Assembly: GCF_021233415.1 (NCBI RefSeq)
Contig: NZ_CP089466.1
Span: 496,001-560,000, forward strand
Direction of reading: 5' to 3'
DNA from: Halobacterium litoreum
GTDB taxonomy: Archaea > Halobacteriota > Halobacteria > Halobacteriales > Halobacteriaceae
Length of the DNA: 64,000 nucleotides
The stretch's first letter is position 1; each line of letters begins with the position of its first letter. The position numbers and the translations under genes are program-made. This document shows positions 24,070 to 32,650 of the stretch, piece by piece. Under the pieces are notes generated by a model. The model was not told the DNA's origin, made no database searches, and saw nothing but the letters and a program-made list of their open reading frames with translations.

Positions 24070-24821
24070 CCCTCCTAGACGTCGACGGCGTCGTCAAGGA
24101 GTTCGGTGGCTTGCTCGCCATCGACGACCTCTCGGTGTCCGTCGACCGCGGCGAACTGGTCGGCGTGATGGGGCCGAACGGCGCCGGGAAGTCGACGTTC
24201 TTCAACTGCGTCAGCGGCGTCGTGAAGCCGGACGCCGGCACCGTCACGTTCGACGGCGACGACGTCACCGGCGAGCAGCCGGAGACGCTCGCGCGCCGCG
24301 GGCTCGTGCGGACGTTCCAGCACACCCGCCAACTCGACACGATGACCGTCCGCGAGAACGTCCGGCTCGCCGCGCCCGACCAGCCCGGCGAGCGCACGAT
24401 TCCAGCGCTCGTTCGCTCGGACGGCATGCAGTCCGTCGAGCGCGACGTGGCCGAGCGCGCGGACGAACTCATCGAGGCGTTCGAACTCGACCACCTCGCC
24501 GACGAGTACGCGAGCAACCTCTCCGGTGGCCAGCGCAAACTCCTGGAGATGGCGCGCGTGCTGATGCTCGACCCCGACATGCTGCTGTTGGACGAGCCGT
24601 TCGCGGGCGTCAATCCGACGCTCACGAACGACATCGCCGACCGCATTCGGGACTTGAACGACGACGGCATGACCGTCGTCGTCATCGAGCACGAACTGGA
24701 GACGCTCACCGAGTTGGTCGACCGCCTCGTGGTGCTCCAGCAGGGCAGCGTGCTCGTGGACGACGACCCGGAGACCGTACTGAACGACGAACGCGTCATC
24801 GAAGCCTACCTCGGTGAGTGA
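24066..24821 (+). CDS. livG: ABC transporter ATPase LivG
   Basis: A 251-residue ABC ATPase with Walker A GPNGAGKST, Q-loop RTFQHTRQLD, signature LSGGQRKLLEMAR, Walker B MLLLDEP and H-loop VIEHE. The segment LLDEPFAGVNPTLT and the long region between the Q-loop and the signature identify it as LivG rather than LivF. The GTG start at 24066 overlaps the livM stop (GTGA). An upstream in-frame extension is a shadow of livM. It provides one half of the ATP-hydrolysing dimer with LivF. Confidence 0.95.
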   Translation: MTLLDVDGVVKEFGGLLAIDDLSVSVDRGELVGVMGPNGAGKSTFFNCVSGVVKPDAGTVTFDGDDVTGEQPETLARRGLVRTFQHTRQLDTMTVRENVRLAAPDQPGERTIPALVRSDGMQSVERDVAERADELIEAFELDHLADEYASNLSGGQRKLLEMARVLMLDPDMLLLDEPFAGVNPTLTNDIADRIRDLNDDGMTVVVIEHELETLTELVDRLVVLQQGSVLVDDDPETVLNDERVIEAYLGE

Positions 24822-24823
24822 CG

Positions 24824-24910
24824 ATGCAGGAAACACTACGCTACGACGACACCGCGACGCGCGACGAGCCGACGGACAGCGACCCGATGGTCGCGGAGGT
24901 GGAGCGGTGA
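24824..24910 (+). CDS. 28-residue acidic ORF between livG and livF
   Basis: ATG at 24824, two bases after the livG stop, opens a 28-codon frame whose TGA overlaps the livF GTG (GTGA). The peptide starts MQETLRYDDTATRDEP and ends MVAEVER. It is acidic (eight D/E against four K/R) and so resembles haloarchaeal coding sequence more than random GC-rich DNA. The overlap architecture is identical to that of its neighbours. It may be a real micro-protein or a coupling device; no homolog is recognised. Confidence 0.5.
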   Translation: MQETLRYDDTATRDEPTDSDPMVAEVER

Positions 24911-25611
24911 CGCTCCTCGACGTCTCCCAGTTGGACGCCGGCTACGGCGACCTGCGGGTTCTCACGGACGTGGACCTGCACGTCGACGACGGCGAGTACG
25001 TCACCATCGTCGGGCCGAACGGCGCCGGGAAGTCCACCGCGATGAAGTCGGTGTTCGGGCTCGCCGACCGCTTCGACGGCACCATCTCGTTCGCGGGCGA
25101 CGACATCACGGACCTCCAGCCCGAGGAGGTCATCCACGAGGGGATGAGTTACGTCCCGCAGACGGAGAACGTCTTCCCGTCGCTGACCGTCGAGGAGAAC
25201 CTCCGACTCGGCGCGTACATCCTCGACGACGTGCCCGAGGAGCGCAAGCAGGCGGTGTTCGACCGCTTCCCGGTGCTCGCCGACCGACTCGACGAGAACG
25301 CCGGCACGCTCTCGGGCGGCCAACAGCAGATGCTCGCGATGGGGTGTGCGCTGATGCTCGACCCCGACCTGCTGTTGTTGGACGAGCCCTCGGCGGGCCT
25401 CGCGCCCGACCTCGTCGACGAGATGTTCGACCGCGTCGACGACGTGAACGACGCCGGCACGTCGATTCTGATGGTCGAACAGAACGCGAAAGAGGCGCTC
25501 CGCCGGTGCGACCGCGGCTACGTCCTCTCGCAGGGCGAGAACCGCTACGAGGGCGCGGGCGACGAACTCCTCGACGACGAGGAGGTCCGCCAGCAGTTCC
25601 TCGGCGGCTAG
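24907..25611 (+). CDS. livF: ABC transporter ATPase LivF
   Basis: A 234-residue ABC ATPase with Walker A GPNGAGKST, Q-loop YVPQTENVFPSLTVEENL, signature LSGGQQQMLAMG, Walker B LLLLDEPSAGLAPDLV and H-loop replaced by VEQNAKEAL, the usual LivF form. The GTG at 24907 gives the canonical beginning (TLLDVSQLDAGYGDL). A longer in-frame start 31 codons upstream would add an arginine-rich, non-haloarchaeal segment and is rejected. Its TAG shares CTAG with the convergent ornithine-cyclodeaminase-family gene. Confidence 0.94.
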   Translation: MTLLDVSQLDAGYGDLRVLTDVDLHVDDGEYVTIVGPNGAGKSTAMKSVFGLADRFDGTISFAGDDITDLQPEEVIHEGMSYVPQTENVFPSLTVEENLRLGAYILDDVPEERKQAVFDRFPVLADRLDENAGTLSGGQQQMLAMGCALMLDPDLLLLDEPSAGLAPDLVDEMFDRVDDVNDAGTSILMVEQNAKEALRRCDRGYVLSQGENRYEGAGDELLDDEEVRQQFLGG

Positions 25612-26582
25612 AACGACTGGTCGCTTCCCAGTTCTCTCTCTGTTGCCTTCTCGTACACGTGAGTGGCGGCGGCCACGTCCATCACGGCCGACCCGACGCT
25701 CTTCACGACGAGAATCTCGTCGTCGCTCTCGCGCCCCTCCTCGCCCGTGAACGCCGTCGAGAAGTCGAGTAAGTCGTCCTCGTCGAGGTCGGTCGCGGTG
25801 AGGTCGCCGACCGCCGCGACCTCCTCGGGGACGTCCGCGAACACGCGCGCGGCGCGGTCGAACACCGCTGGTTCGAGTTCCTGCATCTCCGCCGTGTACG
25901 CGCCCACCGCGACCACGAGCGCGCCCTCGGCGAGCGCGTCGACGGAGAACACCGGTTCGGTGCTGGTGGTCGCGGTGACCACGACGTTCGCGCCCGACAC
26001 CGCTTCCTCGGGCGAGTCCACGGCGGTCGCATCGATGCCGTGGTCGCGGAGGTCGCTCGCGCAGTCCTCCCTCGAGTCGCTGGGCGAGTAGACCCGAACC
26101 GAATCGAGGTCGGCGAGCGCGTCGATTGCCCGCGTCTGCCAGCGCGCCTGCGCGCCCGACCCGAGCACGCCCAGCGTCACCGAGTCGCCGGCGGCGAGGT
26201 CGCGGGCCGCCAGCCCGCCGACACAGCCCGTTCGCGCGTTCGTGATTCGAGAGCCGTCGAGGAAGGAGACGGGCTGGCCCGTTCTCGCGTCCGCGAGCAC
26301 GATTTGCGCGTGAATCGTCGGGAGGCCGCGCTCGGCGTTGCCGTCGTGGACGCCGACCAGTTTCGTCGCGAAGTAGTCGTCGCCGTGAACGTACGCTGGC
26401 ATCGCCAGCCCCGTCCCGAGCGGGTCCTCGCCCTCGATGCCCTCACCGACCGGGTAGTGCGGGCGCTCCGGGCGCTCGACGTCGCCCGCGCCCTGCTTGA
26501 CGAGCGCGCGCTCCACGACCGGCGCCAGTTCCGCGAGGTCGACGACTTCGCGCACGTCCGCGTCACTCAGTACCAGGACCAT
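25608..26582 (-). CDS. Ornithine cyclodeaminase / mu-crystallin family protein
   Basis: A 324-residue NAD(P)-binding enzyme. The N-terminal dimerisation half contains GTGLAMPAYV and the substrate lysine region FATKLVGVHDGN, then FLDGSRITNARTGCVGGLAA. The Rossmann motif is LGVLGSGAQARWQT, the conserved ADP-binding form. The family includes ornithine cyclodeaminase, archaeal alanine dehydrogenase and ketimine reductases; the exact reaction is unresolved. Its position tail-to-tail with the liv operon and head-to-head with a DAO-type FAD enzyme suggests amino-acid catabolism. Confidence 0.9.
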   Translation of the reverse strand: MVLVLSDADVREVVDLAELAPVVERALVKQGAGDVERPERPHYPVGEGIEGEDPLGTGLAMPAYVHGDDYFATKLVGVHDGNAERGLPTIHAQIVLADARTGQPVSFLDGSRITNARTGCVGGLAARDLAAGDSVTLGVLGSGAQARWQTRAIDALADLDSVRVYSPSDSREDCASDLRDHGIDATAVDSPEEAVSGANVVVTATTSTEPVFSVDALAEGALVVAVGAYTAEMQELEPAVFDRAARVFADVPEEVAAVGDLTATDLDEDDLLDFSTAFTGEEGRESDDEILVVKSVGSAVMDVAAATHVYEKATERELGSDQSF

Positions 26583-26645
26583 ACTCGGGGGTGTCGCTCC
26601 ACCGTGTTAGGTGTTCGCCGGGCCGTCACGGTTGCCGGGACCGTA

Positions 26646-26653
26646 GACTTATC
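26646..26653 (+). promoter_or_regulatory. TATA-like element of the FAD oxidase gene
   Basis: ACTTATCT lies 27-34 bases before the ATG at 26680, in the 97-base gap between divergent genes. Confidence 0.5.
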
Positions 26654-26679
26654 TCCCCTCGGGCGTGTGTTTCACTACC

Positions 26680-27828
26680 ATGAACGTGGTCGTCGTCGGG
26701 GGCGGCATCGTCGGCCTCTCCTCGGCCTACTACCTCGCGGACCGCGGCGCGGACGTCACGCTCTGCGAGCAGGGAACGCTCGGCAACCAGAGCACCGCGC
26801 GGTCCGCGGGCGGCATCCGCAGTCAGTTCTCCACCGCCGTCAACGTCGACCTCTCGGTCGCCAGCCGCGAGGTCTGGGACGACTTCGAGGCCGACTTCGG
26901 CGTCGACATCGCGTACCGCAAACCCGGCTACCTCTTCCTCGCGCGCGACGACGAGACGGCCGCCCAGTTCCGGGAGAACGTCGCGATGCAGAACGACCGC
27001 GGCGTCCCCAGCCAGTTCCTCGACCCCGGCGACGCCACCGAATTCTGTCCCGGCCTCCGCCACGAGAAGTTCGTCGCCGCGACGTACAACGCCGAGGACG
27101 GCTTCGCCGACCCGAACCTCGCCGTGCAGGGGTACAGCGCCGCCGCCCGCGAGGCCGGCGCGGACATCCGAACCAAGACCGCGGTGACGGACGTGCGAAC
27201 CGAGGACGGCGCGGTCGTCGGCGTCGAGACGGAGGACGCCAGTCTGGACGCCGACTTCGTCGTGAACGCCGCCGGCGCGTGGGCGGGGCGCCTCGCCGAC
27301 CTCGCGGGCGTCTCGCTCCCAATCGAGCCCCGCCGCCGACAGGTCGCCGTCGTCGACCCCAGCCAGTCGCTCCCCGAGTCGGTCCCGCTCACCATCGACC
27401 TCGACACGGGGTCGTACTTCCGGCCCGAACGCGACGGCGCCGCGCTCGTCGGCGGACACTTCGGTGGCGACGACCCCGCGGTCGACCCCGACCGGTACTC
27501 CGAGTCCATGGACATCGACTGGGCGGCCACCGCCGTCGAGCGCGCCGCCGACTACACCACGTACTTCGACGGCGACTCCCGCATCAAGCGCGGGTGGGCC
27601 GGCCTCTACGCCGTCACGCCCGACCACCACCCGATTATCGAGGAGACGACGCCGGGCCTCGTCACCGCCGCCGGCTTCTCCGGGCACGGCTTCCAGCACG
27701 CGCCCGCCACCGGCAAACTCGTCGCCGAGCGCGTCCTCGACGGCGACTTCTCGCTCGTCGACGTCTCCGCGCTCGCCAGCGACCGCTTCGAGGACGGCGA
27801 CGACCTCGTCGAGCAGAACGTCGCGTGA
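26680..27828 (+). CDS. FAD-dependent oxidoreductase, DAO family (DadA/sarcosine-oxidase-like)
   Basis: A 382-residue flavoprotein. The dinucleotide-binding motif is VVVGGGIVGLSSAYYLADRG at the N-terminus, with the adenine-ribose acid in VTLCEQG. STARSAGGIRSQF is the DAO-family motif near the flavin, and the C-terminal GFSGHGFQHAPATGKLVAE closes the FAD site. Family substrates include D-amino acids, sarcosine, glycine and proline. The ATG at 26680 lies five codons into the open frame and starts exactly at the first beta strand. Neighbours suggest oxidation of an imported amine or amino acid. Confidence 0.92.
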   Translation: MNVVVVGGGIVGLSSAYYLADRGADVTLCEQGTLGNQSTARSAGGIRSQFSTAVNVDLSVASREVWDDFEADFGVDIAYRKPGYLFLARDDETAAQFRENVAMQNDRGVPSQFLDPGDATEFCPGLRHEKFVAATYNAEDGFADPNLAVQGYSAAAREAGADIRTKTAVTDVRTEDGAVVGVETEDASLDADFVVNAAGAWAGRLADLAGVSLPIEPRRRQVAVVDPSQSLPESVPLTIDLDTGSYFRPERDGAALVGGHFGGDDPAVDPDRYSESMDIDWAATAVERAADYTTYFDGDSRIKRGWAGLYAVTPDHHPIIEETTPGLVTAAGFSGHGFQHAPATGKLVAERVLDGDFSLVDVSALASDRFEDGDDLVEQNVA

Positions 27829-27903
27829 CCGAGTGAACGCGACGCGAGTGGCCTCGCGTGTCACAAACATTAACAAGACCGATTCCCGTCGTGTGTCCGG
27901 GCC

Positions 27904-28278
27904 ATGGCAGACTTCGATATCGAAGCCGACAGTTCACAGAATCGACTTCACATGAAACTCGCCGGGTCACTCGACGAATCCCAAGCGAGCGCCGCCGTCG
28001 ACCGCGTGGAGAGCGAGGCCGCGAAACTCTCCCCCGGATTCGGCGTCATAAACGACATCTCGGAGTTCAAACCGCTCTCGCAGGACGTCGCCGACACTAT
28101 CGCCGACGGCAAGGAGATTCTCGCCAGCGAAGGCGCCGGCGCGCTCGTCCGCGTCACCGGCGACTCCGCGCTCGGCGACATGCAGTTCGACCGCGTCGGC
28201 GGCGCCGAAGGGTACCAGGTCGCGAAGGCCGAGACGGTCTCGGAAGCCGAACAGATGCTCGCCGACCTCGACGACTGA
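27904..28278 (+). CDS. STAS/SpoIIAA-like small protein
   Basis: A 124-residue acidic protein with an alternating beta-alpha pattern: NRLHMKLAGSLDESQASAAVDRV, then FGVINDISEFKPLS and ALVRVTGDSALGDMQFDRV. This resembles SpoIIAA-like/STAS folds, which carry a phosphorylatable serine or bind regulators, but the match is by pattern only. It lies 75 bases after the FAD oxidase with its own TATA-like AAACATTAACAA about 28-39 bases before the ATG. It ends 12 bases before the convergent histidine kinase stop. Confidence 0.7.
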   Translation: MADFDIEADSSQNRLHMKLAGSLDESQASAAVDRVESEAAKLSPGFGVINDISEFKPLSQDVADTIADGKEILASEGAGALVRVTGDSALGDMQFDRVGGAEGYQVAKAETVSEAEQMLADLDD

Positions 28279-28290
28279 CGCCCTCGACTC

Positions 28291-30441
28291 TCACTCGTCG
28301 CTTTCGTTCGTCTCGCCGTCCGCGGCGTGGAGCCGAACCACGAAGACGCTCCCCCACTCCTCGGGCGACTCGTGGTCCAGGTCGCCGCCGTAGTCGTCCA
28401 CGACCGACCGCACCAGCCACAGACCGAAGCCGGTGCCGTGGGTCAACTGCGTGCGCTCCTCGCCGGTCGTGATGCCGGCCAGCTCCGACTTCGGAACGCC
28501 CGGCCCCTCGTCGGCCACCCGGACGGCGACGCCGTCGTCCGTCTCCGCTGCGAACACCGCCACCGTCGGCTCCTCGCAGTCCGCGTGCGCCACCGCGTTC
28601 TCCAGTAAGTGTCGGAACACCACGGTCAGCCGCCAGTCCGCGCGCACGGCGTAACTCGCGTCCTCGGGCAACCGAATCGACGCCGACGGGTACTCCTCGC
28701 GCACGTCCGCCGCCGCCGACGACAGCGCCGAATCGAGGGCGACGGGACGCCGGTCGCCCTCCGCCTCGATGACCACCTTCGACAGTTCGTGTGCCGTCTC
28801 GCTCAACTCGATGAGGCTCCGGGACGCCCCGAGAATCTCGTCCAGTTGGCTCGCCAGCGCCTCGTCGGCCAACTGGCTGCGCACGTAATCCGCGTTCCCG
28901 TCGATGACCGTCAGCTTGTTCCGGAGGTTGTGCCGCAGGAACCGGTGGAGGACCTTCAGGTGGCGCTCGCGTTGCTTCAACTCTGAGATGAGCCGTCCCT
29001 CCGGGATGAGCAACGTCACGTCGCCCTGTTCGTCCACCACCGGTCGCACCGAGAAGTCGATGATTTCCGTGTCCTCGTTCCCTCGGACCGTCGTCTCTTC
29101 GCGGTACAACTCGCCCTCCCGTGCCACCGACACCGCCTCCCGCGCCGTCTCCCGGCTCTCCTCGTCGACCCGGAACCAGAACGTCTCCCAGAGCTTCTGC
29201 CCGAGGACGTCCTCCCGGTCGACGCCAGCGAACTCGATTGCCGACTCGTTGGCCTCCACGAGCGTCCCGTCCGGCTCCATCAACCCCGTGAACTGGTAGG
29301 TGTTGTCGAACACCGCCTCGAAGCGCCGCTGGCGCTCCTTGCGCTCCGAGACGTCCCGCCCGATACCCACCAGTCCGAGCGTCTCGCCGTCGCTGTCGGT
29401 CATCTCCGCGCCCGTGAACTCGTAGGGCACGCGTTCCCCGTCTTTCGTCACGAAATCCGCTTCCACCGTGACCGCCGTCCCCTCTTCGACGACCGTCGTG
29501 ATGGCCTCAAACACCGCCTCGCGGTCCTCCGGCGCGACGAAGTCCGCGGGATGCATATCCGTGATTTCGTCGTCGCCGTACCCCGTCACCTCGAGCAAGC
29601 GGTCGTTCCACCGGAGGAAGTTCCCGTTCCGGTCGAACGCGTAGAACACGTCCGGCAGCGCCGCGAACACGCTCTCGGTCAACGCCCGCTCCGCCGCGAG
29701 CGCCTCCTCGCGTTCCTTCCGCTCGGTCACGTCCCACGAGTTCACCACCACGCCTTCGATGGCGGGGTCGTCGAGGCAGTTCTGCCCCCGGGCCTCGACC
29801 CACCGCCACTCCCCGTCCGCGCTCCGGAATCGGTACTCCGTCTCGTACGTGGCCTCGGGGTCCGACAGAATCGCCTCGAACGTCTCCCGCACCGCCGCGC
29901 GGTCCTCCGGGTGGATGTACTCGAAACTCGCCGTCCCCACCAGTTCCGACGGCGCGTACCCCATCGTCCGCTCCACCGCCGGACTCGCGAACACGTACCG
30001 GCCGTCCTCGTCGAGGACGCTCAAGCGGTCCGTCGAGTACGCCATCAACGACTGCAGGGCGCGGTCGCGGCCCGTCGCCACCGGCGTCGACCCAGTCTCC
30101 TCGACGGCGCTCTCGACGCGGTGGCACAGCACCGCCGCGGCCGCGTCCCGGCGAACCACCGCCGCCGCACCCGCCTCCAACGCCGCTTCGAACCCGCCGC
30201 CGTCGCCGTACACCACGACGGGGCCGCACGCCCGAGCGTCCCGTAGCCGGCCCACTGCTCCGGCGACGTCGTCCAGCGCGGCCTCGTCGACGAGGACGCA
30301 ATCCGGCGCCGCCACCGCCTCGTCCACACTTTCGACCACCGTCGTCGTCACTCGGTCGACGCCCGCCTCCAACGTCGCGGCCGCGTCGGCGACGCGCTCA
30401 CCGCCCACGCAACAGACCGACACGCCCTCTCCGTCCGTCAC
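28291..30441 (-). CDS. Multi-PAS sensor histidine kinase with degenerate receiver-like N-terminus
   Basis: A 716-residue soluble kinase. Residues 1-115 have a receiver-like fold but lack the N-terminal acidic pair (CCVGGE) and the conserved lysine (VVRRDA). Three PAS domains follow at about 125-255, 265-380 and 385-500, the first two ending in DVTERKERE and DVSERKERQ. The phospho-acceptor helix is FLRHNLRNKLTVIDG with H504. The ATPase has N box LLENAVAHAD, G1 DEGPGVP and G2 GTGFGLWLV. No membrane helix is seen. The start is taken as GTG at 30441; a TTG 27 codons upstream would add basic residues. Confidence 0.88.
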   Translation of the reverse strand: MTDGEGVSVCCVGGERVADAAATLEAGVDRVTTTVVESVDEAVAAPDCVLVDEAALDDVAGAVGRLRDARACGPVVVYGDGGGFEAALEAGAAAVVRRDAAAAVLCHRVESAVEETGSTPVATGRDRALQSLMAYSTDRLSVLDEDGRYVFASPAVERTMGYAPSELVGTASFEYIHPEDRAAVRETFEAILSDPEATYETEYRFRSADGEWRWVEARGQNCLDDPAIEGVVVNSWDVTERKEREEALAAERALTESVFAALPDVFYAFDRNGNFLRWNDRLLEVTGYGDDEITDMHPADFVAPEDREAVFEAITTVVEEGTAVTVEADFVTKDGERVPYEFTGAEMTDSDGETLGLVGIGRDVSERKERQRRFEAVFDNTYQFTGLMEPDGTLVEANESAIEFAGVDREDVLGQKLWETFWFRVDEESRETAREAVSVAREGELYREETTVRGNEDTEIIDFSVRPVVDEQGDVTLLIPEGRLISELKQRERHLKVLHRFLRHNLRNKLTVIDGNADYVRSQLADEALASQLDEILGASRSLIELSETAHELSKVVIEAEGDRRPVALDSALSSAAADVREEYPSASIRLPEDASYAVRADWRLTVVFRHLLENAVAHADCEEPTVAVFAAETDDGVAVRVADEGPGVPKSELAGITTGEERTQLTHGTGFGLWLVRSVVDDYGGDLDHESPEEWGSVFVVRLHAADGETNESDE

Positions 30442-30854
30442 TGACGCCCCCCGCGTGCGGACGCACGCACCTCTCGATCTCGCGCTCGCTCGCACTCGCC
30501 GAACTGCCCGACCGCCACCCAAGCGGACCGGCCACCCGAAACCGGCCCGGTACCCGAGCCCTTCCAGCGCATGACCCGACCAAACGCCCCCGGCCCTTGA
30601 AAAAGTTACAGTACCGCCGCTACTCGCAGTACGAACGTAGTGGCGCGGTCAAGCACGTACTCGGTGACTTCGCCGGCCGTGGCGAGACTCACGCCGACCA
30701 CCCTGGAAAACTGACTTCCTTCCAGTTCTGGAAAGAAGTAATTTGGATTGATGGCGCTGCTACCGCTAAGTGTGTAGAAGCAGTACGAAAGTGAGTGGGG
30801 CCGTCGAGGTCGCCCGCTGGCCGCCCTCGTGGTCCACTTTCGCGTCGCGAGAAG
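30442..30854. other. 413-nt gene-free gap with low-GC patch beside tRNA-Pro
   Basis: No convincing gene is seen. Bases 30442-30595 are GC-rich upstream sequence of the kinase; 30597-30790 are distinctly lower in GC (AAAAAGTTAC, GAAAGAAGTAATTTGG). A near-palindromic patch (CCAGAACTGG partner of ACTGACTTCC) lies around 30707-30733. At 30795-30808 GTGGGGCCGTCGAG repeats 13 of 14 bases of the tRNA-Pro 3' end. Open frames through the patch exist on both strands but encode nothing I recognise. A remnant of an element integrated at the tRNA is possible. Confidence 0.5.
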
Positions 30855-30925
30855 TGGGACCGTCGAGATTCGAACTCGAGTCCGACGCACCCCATGCGCC
30901 GAGGATACCGCTACCCCACGGTCCC
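30855..30925 (-). tRNA. tRNA-Pro(GGG)
   Basis: A 71-nt cloverleaf on the minus strand. The acceptor stem is GGGACCG with CGGTCCC, the D arm is GGGTAGCGGTATCCT, the anticodon stem is GGCGC/GCGTC with loop ATGGGGT (anticodon GGG), and the T arm is TCGAG-TTCGAAT-CTCGA. The discriminator is A and CCA is not encoded. No intron is present. It reads CCC and CCU proline codons. Confidence 0.95.
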
Positions 30926-30977
30926 GCACTCGGACAGACACGGGTTCCGGCATTAAGGCCTTCGTTTCGCAGACGGC

Positions 30978-31871
30978 CTAGACGAGGACGCGTTCGAGGT
31001 CGACGACCGTGCCGGAGTCGGCGTCGGGGTCGCCGACGAGGCGGCCGAGGCAGACCGCGGCGCCGTCGGGGGTGTAGCACGCGACGAGGGCGTCGCGGTC
31101 GGCGTCGTCGGCTTCGAGGACGCCGGGGGCGTAGACGGGTGCGCCGTCGGCGATTTCGCGGGCGGCGGAGCGCGCGACGGTGACGCTCGGGAGGTGTTCG
31201 AGCGCGCGCTCGGCGGGCTGAATCGCGTCGCGGAGCGCGGCCTCGGGGTCGCCTTCCGGGGGTTCGGTGTCGTCCTCGTCGCGGTACCACGCGAGGGCGT
31301 CCGAGAGGTCGTGGAGGGTGACGAGGTCGGTGTCGTCGAACGGCGTGGTAGCCGTCCGGCGGAGGTGGCCCATGTGGGCGCCGGTGCCGAGCGCGCGACC
31401 GAGGTCGTGACAGAGTTTCCGGATGTAGGTGCCGGACTCGCAGGTGATGCGCAGGAGTGCTTGCCGGTCCCGTACTTCGAGCACGTCGAGGGCGTAGATT
31501 TCGCGGACGCGCAGGCGGCGGGACACCGCGGACTTCCGCGGCGGCTTCTGGTAGGTCGGGCCCTCGAACTCCTCGACTACGGATTCGAGATTCGCGGGCG
31601 GGTCAGCGTGGAGTTCGAGGACGGAGACGTACTCCTTCGGGCCTTCGAGGAGCGCGGGCGCGAGGCGGGTCGCTGCGCCCGTGAGGACGGGGAGACAGCC
31701 CGTCACTTTGGGGTCGAGCGTGCCGGCGTGCGCGGCTTTCTCGACGCCGACCATGTCCCGCACCCACGCCGACACCTGGTGGGCGGAGGGGCCGGGCGGC
31801 TTGTCGAGGTTCACCACGCCGAACTCGAAGAGGGCGTCCGGGTCGCGGTCCTCGGGCGCGTCGCGGAGCAT
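30978..31871 (-). CDS. cbf5: Archaeal Cbf5/TruB-type tRNA/rRNA pseudouridine synthase
   Basis: A 297-residue pseudouridine synthase. The catalytic motif is AGTLDPKVTGCLPV with the nucleophilic aspartate at D53; other TruB-family motifs are VNLDKPPGPSAHQV, CESGTYIRKLCHDLG and HMGHLRRT. A C-terminal PUA domain spans about 225-297. Archaeal Cbf5 modifies rRNA guided by H/ACA RNAs with Nop10, Gar1 and L7Ae, and can act on tRNA U55 alone. The ATG two bases after cmk gives the normal start. It is the last gene of the adk-DUF106-cmk-cbf5 series. Confidence 0.95.
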   Translation of the reverse strand: MLRDAPEDRDPDALFEFGVVNLDKPPGPSAHQVSAWVRDMVGVEKAAHAGTLDPKVTGCLPVLTGAATRLAPALLEGPKEYVSVLELHADPPANLESVVEEFEGPTYQKPPRKSAVSRRLRVREIYALDVLEVRDRQALLRITCESGTYIRKLCHDLGRALGTGAHMGHLRRTATTPFDDTDLVTLHDLSDALAWYRDEDDTEPPEGDPEAALRDAIQPAERALEHLPSVTVARSAAREIADGAPVYAPGVLEADDADRDALVACYTPDGAAVCLGRLVGDPDADSGTVVDLERVLV

Positions 31872-31873
31872 CC

Positions 31874-32452
31874 TCAGAACTGGTACCGGACGTCCTCGAT
31901 TGGCGCCGGTCCCTCGTCGCTGGACGGCTCGTAGGAGTCCACGGCGTACAACACGATGTCGGTGACGGCGTCCGGCCCCCACCGCGCGGTGTTCACGGAG
32001 AGGTCGTAGATGGTGAGGTCGTCGAAGTCGATGCCGTAGTATTCGGCGTAGCGCGCCGTCTCGGACTCCTCGCGTTTCTCGGTCTCCGCGCGTGCCGCCG
32101 CAGGCGTCTTGTCCTCGCGCTCGGCGATGCGGCGCGCGCGAACGCCGAGCGGGGCGTCGAGCCAAATCTTGATGTCGGCGTACTCGCCCGCCATCCAGCC
32201 GGCGAGCCGCGATTCGAGCACGACGTCGTCGCGGTCGCGGGCCGTCTCCCGGAGTTGTCGGTCGAGGTCCTTGTCTATCTGGGGGTCCTCCTCGGCGAGC
32301 TCGTTGAACTCTTCGAGGGAGAGCCCGCGCTCGTCGGCGAGCCCGCGGAAGATGTCACCGCCCGAGATGTGGTCGTATTCGAGGTGGTCGGCGAGCGCCG
32401 AGGCGACGGTGCTCTTCCCGCTGCCCGGCGGCCCGGAGATGGTGACTAACAT
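31874..32452 (-). CDS. cmk: Archaeal cytidylate kinase
   Basis: A 192-residue P-loop kinase phosphorylating CMP (and dCMP). Walker A is [22 protein letters not shown] is the archaeal Cmk CMP-binding pattern, and [11 protein letters not shown] with [17 protein letters not shown] provides the lid arginines. The C-terminal [22 protein letters not shown] is also family-typical. It is followed after two bases by cbf5, a common archaeal pairing. A TATA-like TCAAAACC lies about 30-37 bases before its ATG, so it may start its own transcript, separate from DUF106. Confidence 0.94.
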   Translation of the reverse strand: MLVTISGPPGSGKSTVASALADHLEYDHISGGDIFRGLADERGLSLEEFNELAEEDPQIDKDLDRQLRETARDRDDVVLESRLAGWMAGEYADIKIWLDAPLGVRARRIAEREDKTPAAARAETEKREESETARYAEYYGIDFDDLTIYDLSVNTARWGPDAVTDIVLYAVDSYEPSSDEGPAPIEDVRYQF

Positions 32453-32650
32453 ATCCGTGCTGGGGCCGGCGACGACAAAGAGGTTTTGAAGCGCTCGCGT
32501 TCGCGTTCGGTAGCGGCGGCCGCACAGCGTTCGCGCGAGCGAAGCGAGCGCGATTCACTCCGCGAACGTAGTGAGCGGAGGCCGACGACTGAACGGAGCG
32601 CCGCAGGCGCGAAGTGAAGGAGGAGTGCTTTTTCCGCAAGTTTTTGCCGA

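Noticed and set aside
24814-24906. LivF starting 31 codons earlier
   Set aside because: The additional residues are arginine- and glycine-rich and unlike LivF; GTG 24907 gives the canonical start and the operon-style overlap.
30597-30794. 65-codon rightward gene beside tRNA-Pro
   Set aside because: No recognised similarity, basic composition and no partner features; the region reads open on both strands, which suggests remnant or non-coding DNA.
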